From: Endomicrobium sp.
Lineage (GTDB): Bacteria; Elusimicrobiota; Endomicrobiia; Endomicrobiales; Endomicrobiaceae
Reading direction: 5' to 3'
DNA: 57,239 nt
Assembly (NCBI GenBank): GCA_031264105.1
Contig: JAISEM010000031.1
Span: 1 to 57,239, forward strand
Positions within the stretch are counted from its first letter, which is position 1. Each line of letters begins with the position of its first letter. Position numbers and translations under genes: made by a program. Of the stretch, positions 43,468-53,182 are shown one piece after another. The notes beneath the pieces were generated by a model that saw only the letters and a list, made by a program, of their open reading frames with translations, searched no databases and had not been told where the DNA came from.

Positions 43468-44108
43468 TATTTTATATCTGAAAGATTTATTCTTCGCTTC
43501 AATATTTTCTCTAATAGCTCTGCATAATGCAAGAGATGCGGATTATGCTTGACAAGAGTTTGCAGACCTTCCGTTAAGACTTTTGCGTTAAGCTCTTTTG
43601 TCCCTTTAGGAACTGGAAGTAACTTAGGGATACCCATTTTTCGTGAAAGCCTTGGAGGTATCTTTATTATTTTCAAAGATAATTTATGCGCAATATATTT
43701 TAAAATTGATTCTTCGTCTTCTATATTCTGCTCAGAACGCAATAATAAAACCAGATCTTCTATCCCAAATAACAAAATAGGCTCGTAATTTATTTTATGT
43801 TTATCCTCGAAATTTTCTAATGCAAGTTCAAATTCTTTTTTCATTTTTGCATTACATTGAGCAGCTTGCTCCTGAAAACTTAAAGGATAAACAAAGGCTA
43901 TAAGTTCGTTTTCGCTGTCATGGTAAAGTATAAAACATTCAGCATAGAACATTTCTCCGCATATGGGACAAGAAACAAGGTTGATTTCCCCTGCTATAAG
44001 TGATTCTTTTAACTCAGGATTATCTGCAGCACTCATAGCTGAAAGAAGGCTAGCCTCAAAGAGATGTCCCTGAGGGCATTTTATTTCTTCAAGATTAGAA
44101 ATTGTCAT
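43467..44108 (-). CDS. CpXC-domain protein
   Basis: A 213-residue soluble protein. The N-terminal half has two Cys-Pro pairs, IKCPQGHLFEASLLSAMS and VSCPICGEMFYAEC, defining the CpXC domain (PF14353), a putative zinc-binding module of unknown role. The C-terminal half is helical (EQNIEDEESILKYIAHKLSL and LQTLVKHNPHLLHYAELLEK). TAATG coupling to the exported SpoVG-like gene indicates joint expression. Function unknown. Confidence 0.8.
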   Translation of the reverse strand: MTISNLEEIKCPQGHLFEASLLSAMSAADNPELKESLIAGEINLVSCPICGEMFYAECFILYHDSENELIAFVYPLSFQEQAAQCNAKMKKEFELALENFEDKHKINYEPILLFGIEDLVLLLRSEQNIEDEESILKYIAHKLSLKIIKIPPRLSRKMGIPKLLPVPKGTKELNAKVLTEGLQTLVKHNPHLLHYAELLEKILKRRINLSDIK

Positions 44109-44139
44109 ATAGAGATTCTATAAATTATCCAAAACTTAA

Positions 44140-44737
44140 TCAATATTTGTTGTTCCAAACATTATTTGAATACCTTTCTTTAGCTATTGTTAAGGCTTTT
44201 TGTATATAGCGATCATATACCTTTATTTCCATCGCGCTTTTATTTATAGAAGATGATAAATTTTTGGCAATCAATCTTGAAAATAAATCTGCAGTATCGC
44301 TATCTAAATGTACATAAACTGGTCATTGAACAATAATTTTACTGCCTCTTCTTCTAAGACAAGACCCTGCAATTTTCTTTCCATGACAGACCAAATCATT
44401 AATATAAAAAGCATTTACGCAAATACTATTTAGAGTAATCTACTTTATCTTTAAGCATAATCGTATAAATACCGCATTCTTCCAAAGCTTTTTTTATAGC
44501 CAGGCGAATACTTTTATAAGACTCATCTTGACCATAAACATTCCAGTCTTTTGATGAAACAACAAAACAGTATGAAATATCATGTTGACGATTTACAATA
44601 AGCTTCCCACTAAATCTTCTCACAAAATCTTTTACAGTAACATCTTTTGCTTTTTGAAAATAGCCTATAGTTGTGTAAGCGTTAGCCCAATAATATGTTC
44701 TTAAAACAGGAGTATCGCCGTATTCGTTAAATAACAT
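44140..44737 (-). pseudogene. lplA: Decayed lipoate-protein ligase (LplA type)
   Basis: The first frame opens MLFNEYGDTPVLRTYYWANA and has RRFSGKLIVNRQHDISYCFV, the core of the biotin/lipoate ligase domain, up to a TAG at 44426. A +1 shift picks up FYINDLVCHGKKIAGSCLRR, then RGSKIIVQ, TGA where glycine of the H-Q-G motif is expected, and PVYVHLDSD through a further 50 residues to 44140. One frameshift and one nonsense mutation are therefore both needed to kill it, and both are present. Loss of lipoate salvage is implied, unless another copy exists. This fills the gap 44109-44425. Confidence 0.82.
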
Positions 44738-44753
44738 CTCGTCTTAGGTATCT

Positions 44754-45077
44754 TTAATCCAATGAAGCATCTGTTCCAGTTTGTCTCTCATACTTAATCA
44801 TTTCTAATTTTTTCTTTATTCCACCACGAGCAGAATAACCGCCAAGCTTTCCGTCGCTTCTTATAACCCTATGGCAAGGTATTATAGGAGCAAAAGGATT
44901 TTTTGCTAATGCAGTACCTACAGCTCTTGCAGCTTTTGGGGAACCTATTTTTTCTGCAATTTGCTTATATGTCAACGTTTTACCCGCAGGTATTTCAAAA
45001 CAAGCAGCCCAAACTTTTCTGTAAAAATCCGAGTAGTTTTCCATTTTTCTAATAATATCTTTTGGTATCTTTTTCAT
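44754..45077 (-). CDS. ogt: Methylated-DNA--protein-cysteine methyltransferase, single-domain
   Basis: A 107-residue protein with only the DNA-binding/catalytic domain. The acceptor cysteine is in IIPCHRVIRSDGKLGGY; the preceding GSPKAARAVGTALAKNPF is also typical. Full-length Ada/Ogt proteins add an N-terminal domain of about 70 residues. The PCHR cysteine is kept, so it is a repair enzyme rather than an alkyltransferase-like protein, which would have a replaced cysteine. It lies 10 bases after uvrC in a repair-rich run. Confidence 0.9.
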   Translation of the reverse strand: MKKIPKDIIRKMENYSDFYRKVWAACFEIPAGKTLTYKQIAEKIGSPKAARAVGTALAKNPFAPIIPCHRVIRSDGKLGGYSARGGIKKKLEMIKYERQTGTDASLD

Positions 45078-45087
45078 AAGTGTTTAT

Positions 45088-46389
45088 TTATTTTGGAAAT
45101 ATCTCTTTTCTTCTTAGATGTCGATGATAAGTGATTGCAAATCTGTGCGACTCATCTCTTATTGATTGCAAAAGTTTTAAAGCTTCGGAATGCTTGCTTA
45201 GAACTAATGCTTTGTCCTTAGTAGGAAAAAATATTTCTTCATTTTTTTTAGCTAAAGAAATTATAGGAATATTAGCTTGAAGTTCTTCTAAAGCAGTCAT
45301 GGCAGCTCCAAGTTGTCCTTTTCCACCATCAATCAAAATTAAATCAGGAAGTTTTTCATTTTTTCTAATTAACGATGAATATCTTCTAAAAACAACTTCT
45401 TGCATTGTTGCAAAATCATCTGCGCCTTCCACGGTTTTTATTTTAAAACGTCTGTAGTTTTTTTTATCAGCGATACCATTGTGAAATCTAACCATTGAGG
45501 CAACAGCATTTGCGCCTTGTATGTTTGAATTATCAAAACCCTCTATAACGGCAGGAGAATTTTTCAACCTTAAAACGTTTTTCAACTCATTTATGCTATC
45601 TGCTCTTTGAACAGACTCATTTATTTCATCTTGACTAATTTCACTTACCATAACTCTTTCGGACATATTTTGTAGAGCATAGAGTCTATCTCTTATTTCT
45701 TTAGCTTCTTCATAACGCATATCGCCGCTTAAATTAAGCATACGAGACTGCCATTCTTCTTCAAGCTTTTTAAACTTTCCGTTTAAAAACAATTCCACAT
45801 CTTCTATTTTACTTTTATACTCTTTTGACGTCATCTTTCCCATACATGGTGCATAGCACATTTCAGTATGATAATATACGCACGATTTAACTTTTTTCTC
45901 TTCTGGAAGATTCCCTTGAGTAAAGTTTAATTTGCATGGGCAGATTTTAAAAAACTTAATAAGCCAACGGACAAGTTTTTTTATATAAAAAAGCTGAGGG
46001 TATGGTCCAAAATATAAAGCGCCGTCTTCAATTTTTTTTCTTGTAAATGTTAAACGCGGAAAATCTTCGCTTACTGAAAACTTAATATATGGATAAGACT
46101 TATCGTCTTTACACATAGAGTTAAAGTACGGTTTTATCTTATTTATTAATTGTCTTTCAATAATCAGCGCTTCTCTTTCTGAAGTGCATAAAATATAATC
46201 TATTTTGCGCATAGCTGTTATGATAGATGCTGCTTTTGAATCTATATCTGCATTAAAATATGAAGATAATCTATCTCTAAGACTTTTTGCTTTGCCGATA
46301 TAAACTATATTTCCTATTCCATCGCGCATTATATAAACGCCAGGAAGCTTTGGAATTTGTTCAAGTTTTTTATTTTTATACTCAGACAT
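45088..46389 (-). CDS. uvrC: Short UvrC excinuclease subunit
   Basis: A 433-residue protein. The GIY-YIG nuclease domain is at the N-terminus (LPGVYIMRDGIGNIVYIGKA). A CYAPCMG cysteine region follows, then a UVR helical motif (GDMRYEEAKEIRDRLYALQN, about 220-240). The RNase H-like nuclease has VIEGFDNSNIQGANAVASMV, LILIDGGKGQL and ITYHRHLRRKE. Normal UvrC is about 600 residues. Here roughly 100 residues between the UVR motif and the RNase H domain, and the two C-terminal helix-hairpin-helix motifs, are missing, without any frameshift. Both nuclease domains look intact. Confidence 0.9.
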   Translation of the reverse strand: MSEYKNKKLEQIPKLPGVYIMRDGIGNIVYIGKAKSLRDRLSSYFNADIDSKAASIITAMRKIDYILCTSEREALIIERQLINKIKPYFNSMCKDDKSYPYIKFSVSEDFPRLTFTRKKIEDGALYFGPYPQLFYIKKLVRWLIKFFKICPCKLNFTQGNLPEEKKVKSCVYYHTEMCYAPCMGKMTSKEYKSKIEDVELFLNGKFKKLEEEWQSRMLNLSGDMRYEEAKEIRDRLYALQNMSERVMVSEISQDEINESVQRADSINELKNVLRLKNSPAVIEGFDNSNIQGANAVASMVRFHNGIADKKNYRRFKIKTVEGADDFATMQEVVFRRYSSLIRKNEKLPDLILIDGGKGQLGAAMTALEELQANIPIISLAKKNEEIFFPTKDKALVLSKHSEALKLLQSIRDESHRFAITYHRHLRRKEIFPK

Positions 46390-46399
46390 TTACACCTTC

Positions 46400-47926
46400 T
46401 TACCTGCTAAATACACTCTTAATCGTCTTCAATTCTTCAGACTTTAAAATATATGAAGAGGCGATAAATGCAAGAATTGCGCAAAATATAGCGATAGGAA
46501 CACAAATAAATAAATTATCAGAAGCTTTGCAAACATTCCAAGCGACTATCGCAGTAATTATTGAAGCCATCAACGATTTAAATGAAGAAAACATCACTTG
46601 TTTTAAACCAAGATTTCCTATACGTTTCCTTAAGTGCATAGCAAGAACTATAACATTAAAATAGGAAGACAAGGCTGTAGCAAAAGCAAGTCCTCCTACA
46701 CCCATAGGACGCATCAAGTGTATACATAAGAAAACGTGTAATATCATAGCCCAAATTGCCGTTTTTACGGGAGTTTTGGTATCTTGAAAAGAATAAAATG
46801 CGTTTGCAAAGATTTTCGCCACAGCATAAGCTGGAAGACCTAAAGAATAATAAAATAGAGCATTATCAGCCATAATAGATGCAGCAGCAGTAAATTTTCC
46901 ATGTTCAAATAAAATTTTAATTATTGGAAGGCCCATAGCCATTAAACCTGAAGCTGCCGGAACTAAAGTAAAAATTGTAAATCTTACAGAGTAATTTAGA
47001 GATTTTTTTAAAGTAACCGTGTCCTTTTGAGCATGTGCCTTTGACATAGCAGGCAATGAAACAGAAGCAAAAGCTAACCCAAAAATAGCAAGAGGTAACT
47101 GCATAAGTCTGTTGGAATAATAAAGAGACGTTACAGAACCCAAAGAAAGAAATGAAGCGCAGTTAGTATCTACGAAAGCGTTAATCTGATCCACGGATAA
47201 TCCTATTAGAGACGGAATCATCAAAAGAGTTATTTTTTTTATGCCAGGATGCTTTAAATCTAATTTAAACTTTAAATGCCAATCAAGATTTTTAAGTTTT
47301 GGATACTGAATAAAAAAATGTAAAGCGCCACCTATTATAACGCTCATTGCAAGACCTTTAATTTGACTGCCAGAAACAAGCGCTGGAACAACAGCCGACA
47401 TATAAAAAATTTCTGAGAAACTTAACATTGACGGCGCAAATGCCGGAAGAAAAAATGAATGCAAAGTGTTAAGTATTGCAAGTAAAAATGCGGCAAGACA
47501 AGTAAAAAGAATAAAAGGGAACGCCAATCTTGTTAATTCTATTGTAAGTTGCATTTGCTCAGCATTAAATCCCCAAGTCATTATTTTTACAAGCGCTGGA
47601 GCAAAAAATACACCTAAAATTGATATTACAACAAGAATCAATGCCAAAGCAGTAAAAACAACATTTAGAAATTTTTGTGTCTCGTTTTTTTCTTTTGTGT
47701 GTAAATATTCGCTAAATACAGGGACAAAAGCAGCCGAAAAAGAACCTTCGCCAAATATTCGTCTAAAAAGATTTGGTATTCTAAAAGCCGCGTAAAAAGC
47801 GTCGGCAAAAATACCAGCTCCAAATAAATTTGCAACAAGCATATCTCTTATATACCCAACAATTCTTGAAAGCATAGTGCCAAAAGACGCTTTTCCTGCA
47901 TTTTGTACAAGAGTTTTATGTTCCAT
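46400..47926 (-). CDS. murJ: Lipid II flippase MurJ
   Basis: A 508-residue protein with about 14 membrane helices (MOP/MATE fold). It opens with ASFGTMLSRIVGYIRDMLVA and has AFYAAFRIPNLFRRIFGEGS, a typical MurJ stretch, near residue 42. It moves lipid II across the inner membrane for peptidoglycan synthesis. It overlaps the end of miaA by 11 bases. Intact. Confidence 0.94.
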   Translation of the reverse strand: MEHKTLVQNAGKASFGTMLSRIVGYIRDMLVANLFGAGIFADAFYAAFRIPNLFRRIFGEGSFSAAFVPVFSEYLHTKEKNETQKFLNVVFTALALILVVISILGVFFAPALVKIMTWGFNAEQMQLTIELTRLAFPFILFTCLAAFLLAILNTLHSFFLPAFAPSMLSFSEIFYMSAVVPALVSGSQIKGLAMSVIIGGALHFFIQYPKLKNLDWHLKFKLDLKHPGIKKITLLMIPSLIGLSVDQINAFVDTNCASFLSLGSVTSLYYSNRLMQLPLAIFGLAFASVSLPAMSKAHAQKDTVTLKKSLNYSVRFTIFTLVPAASGLMAMGLPIIKILFEHGKFTAAASIMADNALFYYSLGLPAYAVAKIFANAFYSFQDTKTPVKTAIWAMILHVFLCIHLMRPMGVGGLAFATALSSYFNVIVLAMHLRKRIGNLGLKQVMFSSFKSLMASIITAIVAWNVCKASDNLFICVPIAIFCAILAFIASSYILKSEELKTIKSVFSR

Positions 47927-48785
47927 GTATAAATCCTATATCTGCCTGAGTTTTAAGCCAAGTTTTTTGACGCTTAGCATAATGTCTTGTATCTTTTGAA
48001 AATTCCGTTATTAACTCTTCTTTTGAAATCTTTTTATCAAGATATTGAATTATATGCTTATAGCCTATTCCACTTAAAGCCGAGCAATTTTTATCATAAC
48101 CCATATTTAAAACTTTAATAGTCTCTTCTATCATTCCATGTTCAACCATATGCTCACATCTTTTATTTATTCTACCATAAAGAACTTCATTATCAACGAC
48201 AATACTATAATGTTTAAAATCATATCTTTGTCTTTTTGGTTTTATATGCTGGCGCAGCGTTTTTCCTGAAAGAATATTAATTTCCAAAGCTCTAATAAGC
48301 CTTTGAGGATTTTTTCTATTTTTTTCTGCAGATTCTGGGTCTAATTTTAAAAGATGCTTATACAATTCTTCTTGAGATTTATTTCTTAAGTCATTGCGCA
48401 AAGATTCATCTGATTTTGGCATATCATCAAGACCATAAAGCAAAGCTTTTATATATAACCCCGTACCGCCTGCTATGACAGGGACTTTTTTGTTCTTATA
48501 AATTTCAGATATTTTTAGATCAGCATCTCTAACAAACTCTGCAGCATTATAAGTTTCATCCGGATTTATAATATCTGTAAGATATTGACATATACCATTA
48601 ATCTCACGAATACCGTCTTTTATAAGAATACCTCCTTTATTTGTGCCAACATCTAAATATTTATAAATCTGCCTTGAATCGCAAGAAATTATCTCACCGT
48701 TTATTTCCTTACAGATCTCAACAGCTTTTTTTGTTTTCCCACTTGCAGTAGGACCTGAGATAATTATTATCCCTGTATTTTCCAT
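47916..48785 (-). CDS. miaA: tRNA dimethylallyltransferase
   Basis: A 289-residue enzyme that adds an isopentenyl group to A37 of tRNAs reading UNN codons. The P-loop is ISGPTASGKTKKAVEI; SCDSRQIYKYLDVGTNKG, VIAGGTGLYIKALLYG and NPQRLIRALEI are all present. MiaB, which acts on its product, is encoded 5 kb away in the same run of genes. The two together would make ms2i6A37. Confidence 0.95.
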   Translation of the reverse strand: MENTGIIIISGPTASGKTKKAVEICKEINGEIISCDSRQIYKYLDVGTNKGGILIKDGIREINGICQYLTDIINPDETYNAAEFVRDADLKISEIYKNKKVPVIAGGTGLYIKALLYGLDDMPKSDESLRNDLRNKSQEELYKHLLKLDPESAEKNRKNPQRLIRALEINILSGKTLRQHIKPKRQRYDFKHYSIVVDNEVLYGRINKRCEHMVEHGMIEETIKVLNMGYDKNCSALSGIGYKHIIQYLDKKISKEELITEFSKDTRHYAKRQKTWLKTQADIGFIHGT

Positions 48786-48801
48786 TATTTAGCGCCGATC
48801 A

Positions 48802-50586
48802 TTATTTGCGTTTAAAGAATTTTTCTAACTCATTTAAAGAAATTTTGTAAGCTGTGGGTCTGCCATGCGGACAAGTAAAAGGATGGTCACATTTGAAAAG
48901 ATCGTTTATCATTTTTTTAGTTTCAATAAAACCTACTTTATCTCCAGCTTTAACGCTTGCTCTGCACGATGAACGGATAATTTTTTCTCTCTTTTCTTTT
49001 ATTTCGACATTTTTATCTTCTTGTATATCTAAAACTATAGTTTTAACTATTTGCTCTATTGTTATATTGCCAAGTAAAGCTGGATATGAAGTAATCCTAA
49101 AAGAATTCTGTCCAAATTCTTCAACAGATATTCCAAGATCATTGAATAGTTCTATATTGGATTTTAAAACCTCCGAGCTGCTTGGAGGCAAATCAAAGGT
49201 TTCAGGTATAAGAAGCTGCTGCATTTTTATTGACCGCTGTTGAATTTGAGAAAGATAAGATTCGTATCTTATTCTTTCTGCCGCGGCATGTTGATCAAAA
49301 ATATACAAATCTCCTTTATTTTCAACAACAATATAAGTGTCAAAAGCCTGGCCTAATACTTTTATATTATCGTCAAATGCGTCGCCTGTCAATTCTTGTT
49401 GTTTTGCAAAAACGTTGGCGTATTTATCTATAGAATAATTCTTAGGATTATATTTTGATATTGGCTCGGAGACTACGCCGTTAGAAGTATTAAATATATT
49501 TTCTTTCTTTGACTGGTATATAAGGCTGCTTGGGATATTTGAAGGTTTTGGAAGATCAGATTCTCTTGTTTCAATATTTATCTTTATCTCTGGGTGAGCG
49601 CGAGATACAAGAGCATTTTTAATAGTTTTGTAAATAATGTCATACATACTCTGCTCATCGGCAAATTTTACTTCTCTTTTTGTAGGATGTATATTAACAT
49701 CTATTTGCGAAGGATCTATTGTAATATAAATCAATATTGCGGGATGTCTGTCATGGGCAATAGATTCTCTATAAGCTTGATAAATACAATGTATACACCA
49801 CTTAGGATAGTTTACAGGTCGAGAATTTACAAAAAGGTATTGAAATTTTTTATTTGCTAAAGAGTTATCTCTTCCAGTAAAATAAATGTCTAATATTACT
49901 TTAGGATGTTCTAGGTTTATAAACCTTAAATTTTTTGAAAAATCTCTGCCCAGTATATCTGAAATTCTTTCAAGTTTGTTATTTGTCTTTGAAGTTGAAA
50001 AAACAATTTTTTTATCTGAAATCATTTTGAAAGATATTTCGGGATTAGCAAGGGCAGTTTCTTCAAGAGAATCTATAATTCTTGAGCGTTCTGTTGCATC
50101 GCTTTTTAAAAACTTCAACCTTGCTGGAGTATTAAAAAACAAATCTTTAACTTCTGTAATTGCCCCTTCACAACCAGCACTTGGAACAATTCTTATATCT
50201 TTACCGCCGGAACTTAAAAGTTTCCAACCAGAAGTTTCGCCTTTCTTTTTGGTCTTTATCTCAAAATTTGAAACAGTTGAAATAGATGAGAGAGCTTCTC
50301 CTCTAAACCCCATAGTATATACGTGCGATAAATCTTCAAATTTTTCTATTTTGCTTGTAGCATGTCTTAATATAGATAATTCTAAATCTTTTTTATCCAT
50401 ACCGCTGCCATTGTCGGAGACTCTTATAAGTTTCTTCCCGGCGACTTCTATTTCTACTGTTATGGAAGAAGCAAAAGCGTCTAAAGAATTCTCAACAAGT
50501 TCTTTAACGGCATTTAAAGGTCTTTCTACAACTTCACCTGCAGCTATTTTATTTATAGTTTCTTGAGATAAAATATTTATTGGCAT
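48802..50586 (-). CDS. mutL: DNA mismatch repair protein MutL
   Basis: A 594-residue protein; ATG 50586 follows AGGTGA by 5 bases. The GHKL ATPase has IAAGEVVERPLNAVKELVEN, DNGSGMDKKDLELSILRHAT and MGFRGEALSSIS. The C-terminal domain has DQHAAAERIRYE, the metal-binding motif of MutL proteins with endonuclease activity, plus the late CPHGRPT. It should therefore nick DNA itself; MutH is not expected. It starts 4 bases after mutS. Confidence 0.95.
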   Translation of the reverse strand: MPINILSQETINKIAAGEVVERPLNAVKELVENSLDAFASSITVEIEVAGKKLIRVSDNGSGMDKKDLELSILRHATSKIEKFEDLSHVYTMGFRGEALSSISTVSNFEIKTKKKGETSGWKLLSSGGKDIRIVPSAGCEGAITEVKDLFFNTPARLKFLKSDATERSRIIDSLEETALANPEISFKMISDKKIVFSTSKTNNKLERISDILGRDFSKNLRFINLEHPKVILDIYFTGRDNSLANKKFQYLFVNSRPVNYPKWCIHCIYQAYRESIAHDRHPAILIYITIDPSQIDVNIHPTKREVKFADEQSMYDIIYKTIKNALVSRAHPEIKINIETRESDLPKPSNIPSSLIYQSKKENIFNTSNGVVSEPISKYNPKNYSIDKYANVFAKQQELTGDAFDDNIKVLGQAFDTYIVVENKGDLYIFDQHAAAERIRYESYLSQIQQRSIKMQQLLIPETFDLPPSSSEVLKSNIELFNDLGISVEEFGQNSFRITSYPALLGNITIEQIVKTIVLDIQEDKNVEIKEKREKIIRSSCRASVKAGDKVGFIETKKMINDLFKCDHPFTCPHGRPTAYKISLNELEKFFKRK

Positions 50587-50590
50587 ATTT

Positions 50591-53164
50591 TCACCTATAT
50601 TTATCCTTCCATTGGCGAAGTAGATTAAACGCGTCAATTGGAGTTAATGTATTTATATCAATATTTCTCAATTCAACTAAAACTTGCGGTTCTTGGTGCC
50701 CGTATTCAGAAAATAACTTCATTTGCTGTTTATTTTCTTTTGATTGAGTCTCTGAACTTGCTTCAAGCTTATTTAAAATTTTATAAGCTCTTTCTATCAC
50801 TTGATGAGGCAGTCCTGCAATTTTTGCCACATGTATACCATAAGACTTATCTGCACTACCTTCGATTATTTTATGTAAAAAGACAACGTCGCCATTCCAT
50901 TCCTTAACATCAACGCTAAAATTTACAACTCCTTTGAGACTTTGAGAAAGAGCCGTAAGTTCAAAGTAATGCGTTGCAAATAAAACTTTAGCGCCATCAT
51001 TTGCTTTTCTTTTAGCGTCAGCAAGAAATTCTATTATTGCCCACGCTATAGACATTCCGTCATAAGTAGACGTCCCTCTGCCTACTTCATCTAAAATTAT
51101 AAGACTTCTTTGTGCGTATTGGTTTAAAATATTTGCCGTTTCTGCCATCTCAATCATAAATGTTGACTCGCCACCGGCAAGATTATCTCCAGCTCCGATA
51201 CGTGTAAATATTCTATCAACAATTCCTATTTCCGCCTGCGATGCCGGAACAAAAGAACCGATTTGAGCCATTATAACAATAAGCGCCGTTTGTCTAAGAT
51301 AAGTTGACTTACCAGACATGTTAGGTCCGGTAAGAATCATTATTTTTGATTTTTCATTAAAAGAAATATCATTTGAAGTGAAATCCCCATTTTTCAATAT
51401 TCTTTCAACAACAGGATGCCTCCCGTCTTTAATTAGGAGATCTCTACTACTCGAAATCTTAGGACAAACATAATTATATTCTAAAGCGTTTAAAGCAAAA
51501 CCACAAAAAACGTCAATTTCTGAAATAATTTGAGAGGTCTTTAAAATATCTGCGATATAAAATGTTAAATCTGTTATGACAGAATTAAAAATATTGCTTT
51601 CAAGCCTTAATATTTTTTCCTGAGAGGAAAGTATTTTTTCTTCTAAGGTTTTTAAGTCTTGCATTATATATCTTTCGCCTGCGGCAACAGTTTGTTTTCG
51701 GATATAATGTTTTGGAACTAATGAAATATTTGATTTACTTACTTCTATGTAATAACCAAATACAGACGTATATCCTATTTTTAAATTATTTATTCCAGTT
51801 GATTCTCTTTCTCTAGATTCAAGCTCTGATATGAAAACTTTAGCATCTGTTGATATTTTTCTTAATTCATCAAGATCAGGATTTACACCGGCTCTAATTA
51901 CATTTCCATCTTTTAGAAATATTGGCGACTCGTCTGCTATATAAGAAGAAATTTTTTCTATAACTTGAAAATTCTTGGGAATATTAAAAGTTAGTCCTTC
52001 GGATGAAGAAATAATTTTAGAAATCTCATTTACTATTATTAAAGAATCTTTTAAAGCAGATAAATCTTTTGGATTTGCAGTTCCTGAAGATATTCTTGCA
52101 ATTATTCTTTCAATATCTGAAATAAATTTGAATTTTTCAGTAATATCTTTTCTTATAGATGATTCTTTTATAAAAAATTTAACTATATTTTGTCTATTTT
52201 CTATTTTTGACACATCTAACAAAGGCTTGGTAACCCATTGACGTATAGTTCTTGCCCCCATAGGCGTTCCGGTTGAATCTATGACAGATAGCAAAGAATT
52301 TTCAAATTTACCGCTTGCTAAAGAATTGAGCAATTCAAGGTTCTTTATAGCAACTGCATCCAAATACATAAAATCTGAACTATTTATATATTTTATACTT
52401 GAAAAAATCCCAATACTCTGAGACTGCATTTCCTTTATATAAGAAAATAAAGCTGCGCATACGCGGATAGTTTCTTTTTGATTTAACTCAAACTTCTTTA
52501 AAGCATCTTTGCCAAAATGATCTTCTATTACTTTTTTGGAGTTTCCAAAATCAAAAAAACAATCGTTTACTGTTGAGATAGGAGCTTTAATACCCGATAA
52601 AAATTCTTGAATACGTTTATTCTTTGAGTTAGTTTCAGATATAGCTAATTCGCCCGGATTATATTTTGATATTTCAGTATCAAGAAGTTTTAAAGAAGTC
52701 TCTGAAGTAAAAAAGTCTCCAGTTGAAATATCTGCCGCAGCAAATGCAGCAGACATTGTATATTCGTCAACGACAACTGTCATTAAAAAATTATTTTCTT
52801 TTGACTCTAAAAATGTATCTTCTAAGACTGTGCCTGGAGTTATAACCTTTGTAACTCCACGTTTTACTATACCTTTCGAAGCGCCAGGTTCTTCTAACTG
52901 CTCGCAAATGGCAACTTTAAAACCTTTTGCTATAAGTTTTCTTATATATGAATTTACAGAATGATACGGAACTCCACACATGAGAAGGCCATTCCTCTTT
53001 GTAAGAACAACCTCCATAACCGGTGCAGCCAGTTCAGCATCTGGACCAAATATTTCATAAAAATCGCCGAGTCTAAAAAACAGAATCATGCTTGGATATT
53101 TATTTCTGATGTCATAGTATTGCATCATTAACGGCGTTAATCTTTCAGAAGGGTTTTTACTCAT
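50591..53164 (-). CDS. mutS: DNA mismatch recognition protein MutS
   Basis: An 857-residue MutS1. The mismatch-reading motif is MILFFRLGDFYEIF (Phe-x-Glu, about residue 26-39). The ATPase has ILTGPNMSGKSTYLRQTAL, EMAETANILN, LIILDEVGRGTSTYDG and VLFATHYFELTAL. Full length and intact. With mutL it should suppress homopolymer slippage, which is relevant to the many frameshifts in this window. Confidence 0.97.
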   Translation of the reverse strand: MSKNPSERLTPLMMQYYDIRNKYPSMILFFRLGDFYEIFGPDAELAAPVMEVVLTKRNGLLMCGVPYHSVNSYIRKLIAKGFKVAICEQLEEPGASKGIVKRGVTKVITPGTVLEDTFLESKENNFLMTVVVDEYTMSAAFAAADISTGDFFTSETSLKLLDTEISKYNPGELAISETNSKNKRIQEFLSGIKAPISTVNDCFFDFGNSKKVIEDHFGKDALKKFELNQKETIRVCAALFSYIKEMQSQSIGIFSSIKYINSSDFMYLDAVAIKNLELLNSLASGKFENSLLSVIDSTGTPMGARTIRQWVTKPLLDVSKIENRQNIVKFFIKESSIRKDITEKFKFISDIERIIARISSGTANPKDLSALKDSLIIVNEISKIISSSEGLTFNIPKNFQVIEKISSYIADESPIFLKDGNVIRAGVNPDLDELRKISTDAKVFISELESRERESTGINNLKIGYTSVFGYYIEVSKSNISLVPKHYIRKQTVAAGERYIMQDLKTLEEKILSSQEKILRLESNIFNSVITDLTFYIADILKTSQIISEIDVFCGFALNALEYNYVCPKISSSRDLLIKDGRHPVVERILKNGDFTSNDISFNEKSKIMILTGPNMSGKSTYLRQTALIVIMAQIGSFVPASQAEIGIVDRIFTRIGAGDNLAGGESTFMIEMAETANILNQYAQRSLIILDEVGRGTSTYDGMSIAWAIIEFLADAKRKANDGAKVLFATHYFELTALSQSLKGVVNFSVDVKEWNGDVVFLHKIIEGSADKSYGIHVAKIAGLPHQVIERAYKILNKLEASSETQSKENKQQMKLFSEYGHQEPQVLVELRNIDINTLTPIDAFNLLRQWKDKYR

Positions 53165-53182
53165 TGATACCAGCCTAGAGTT

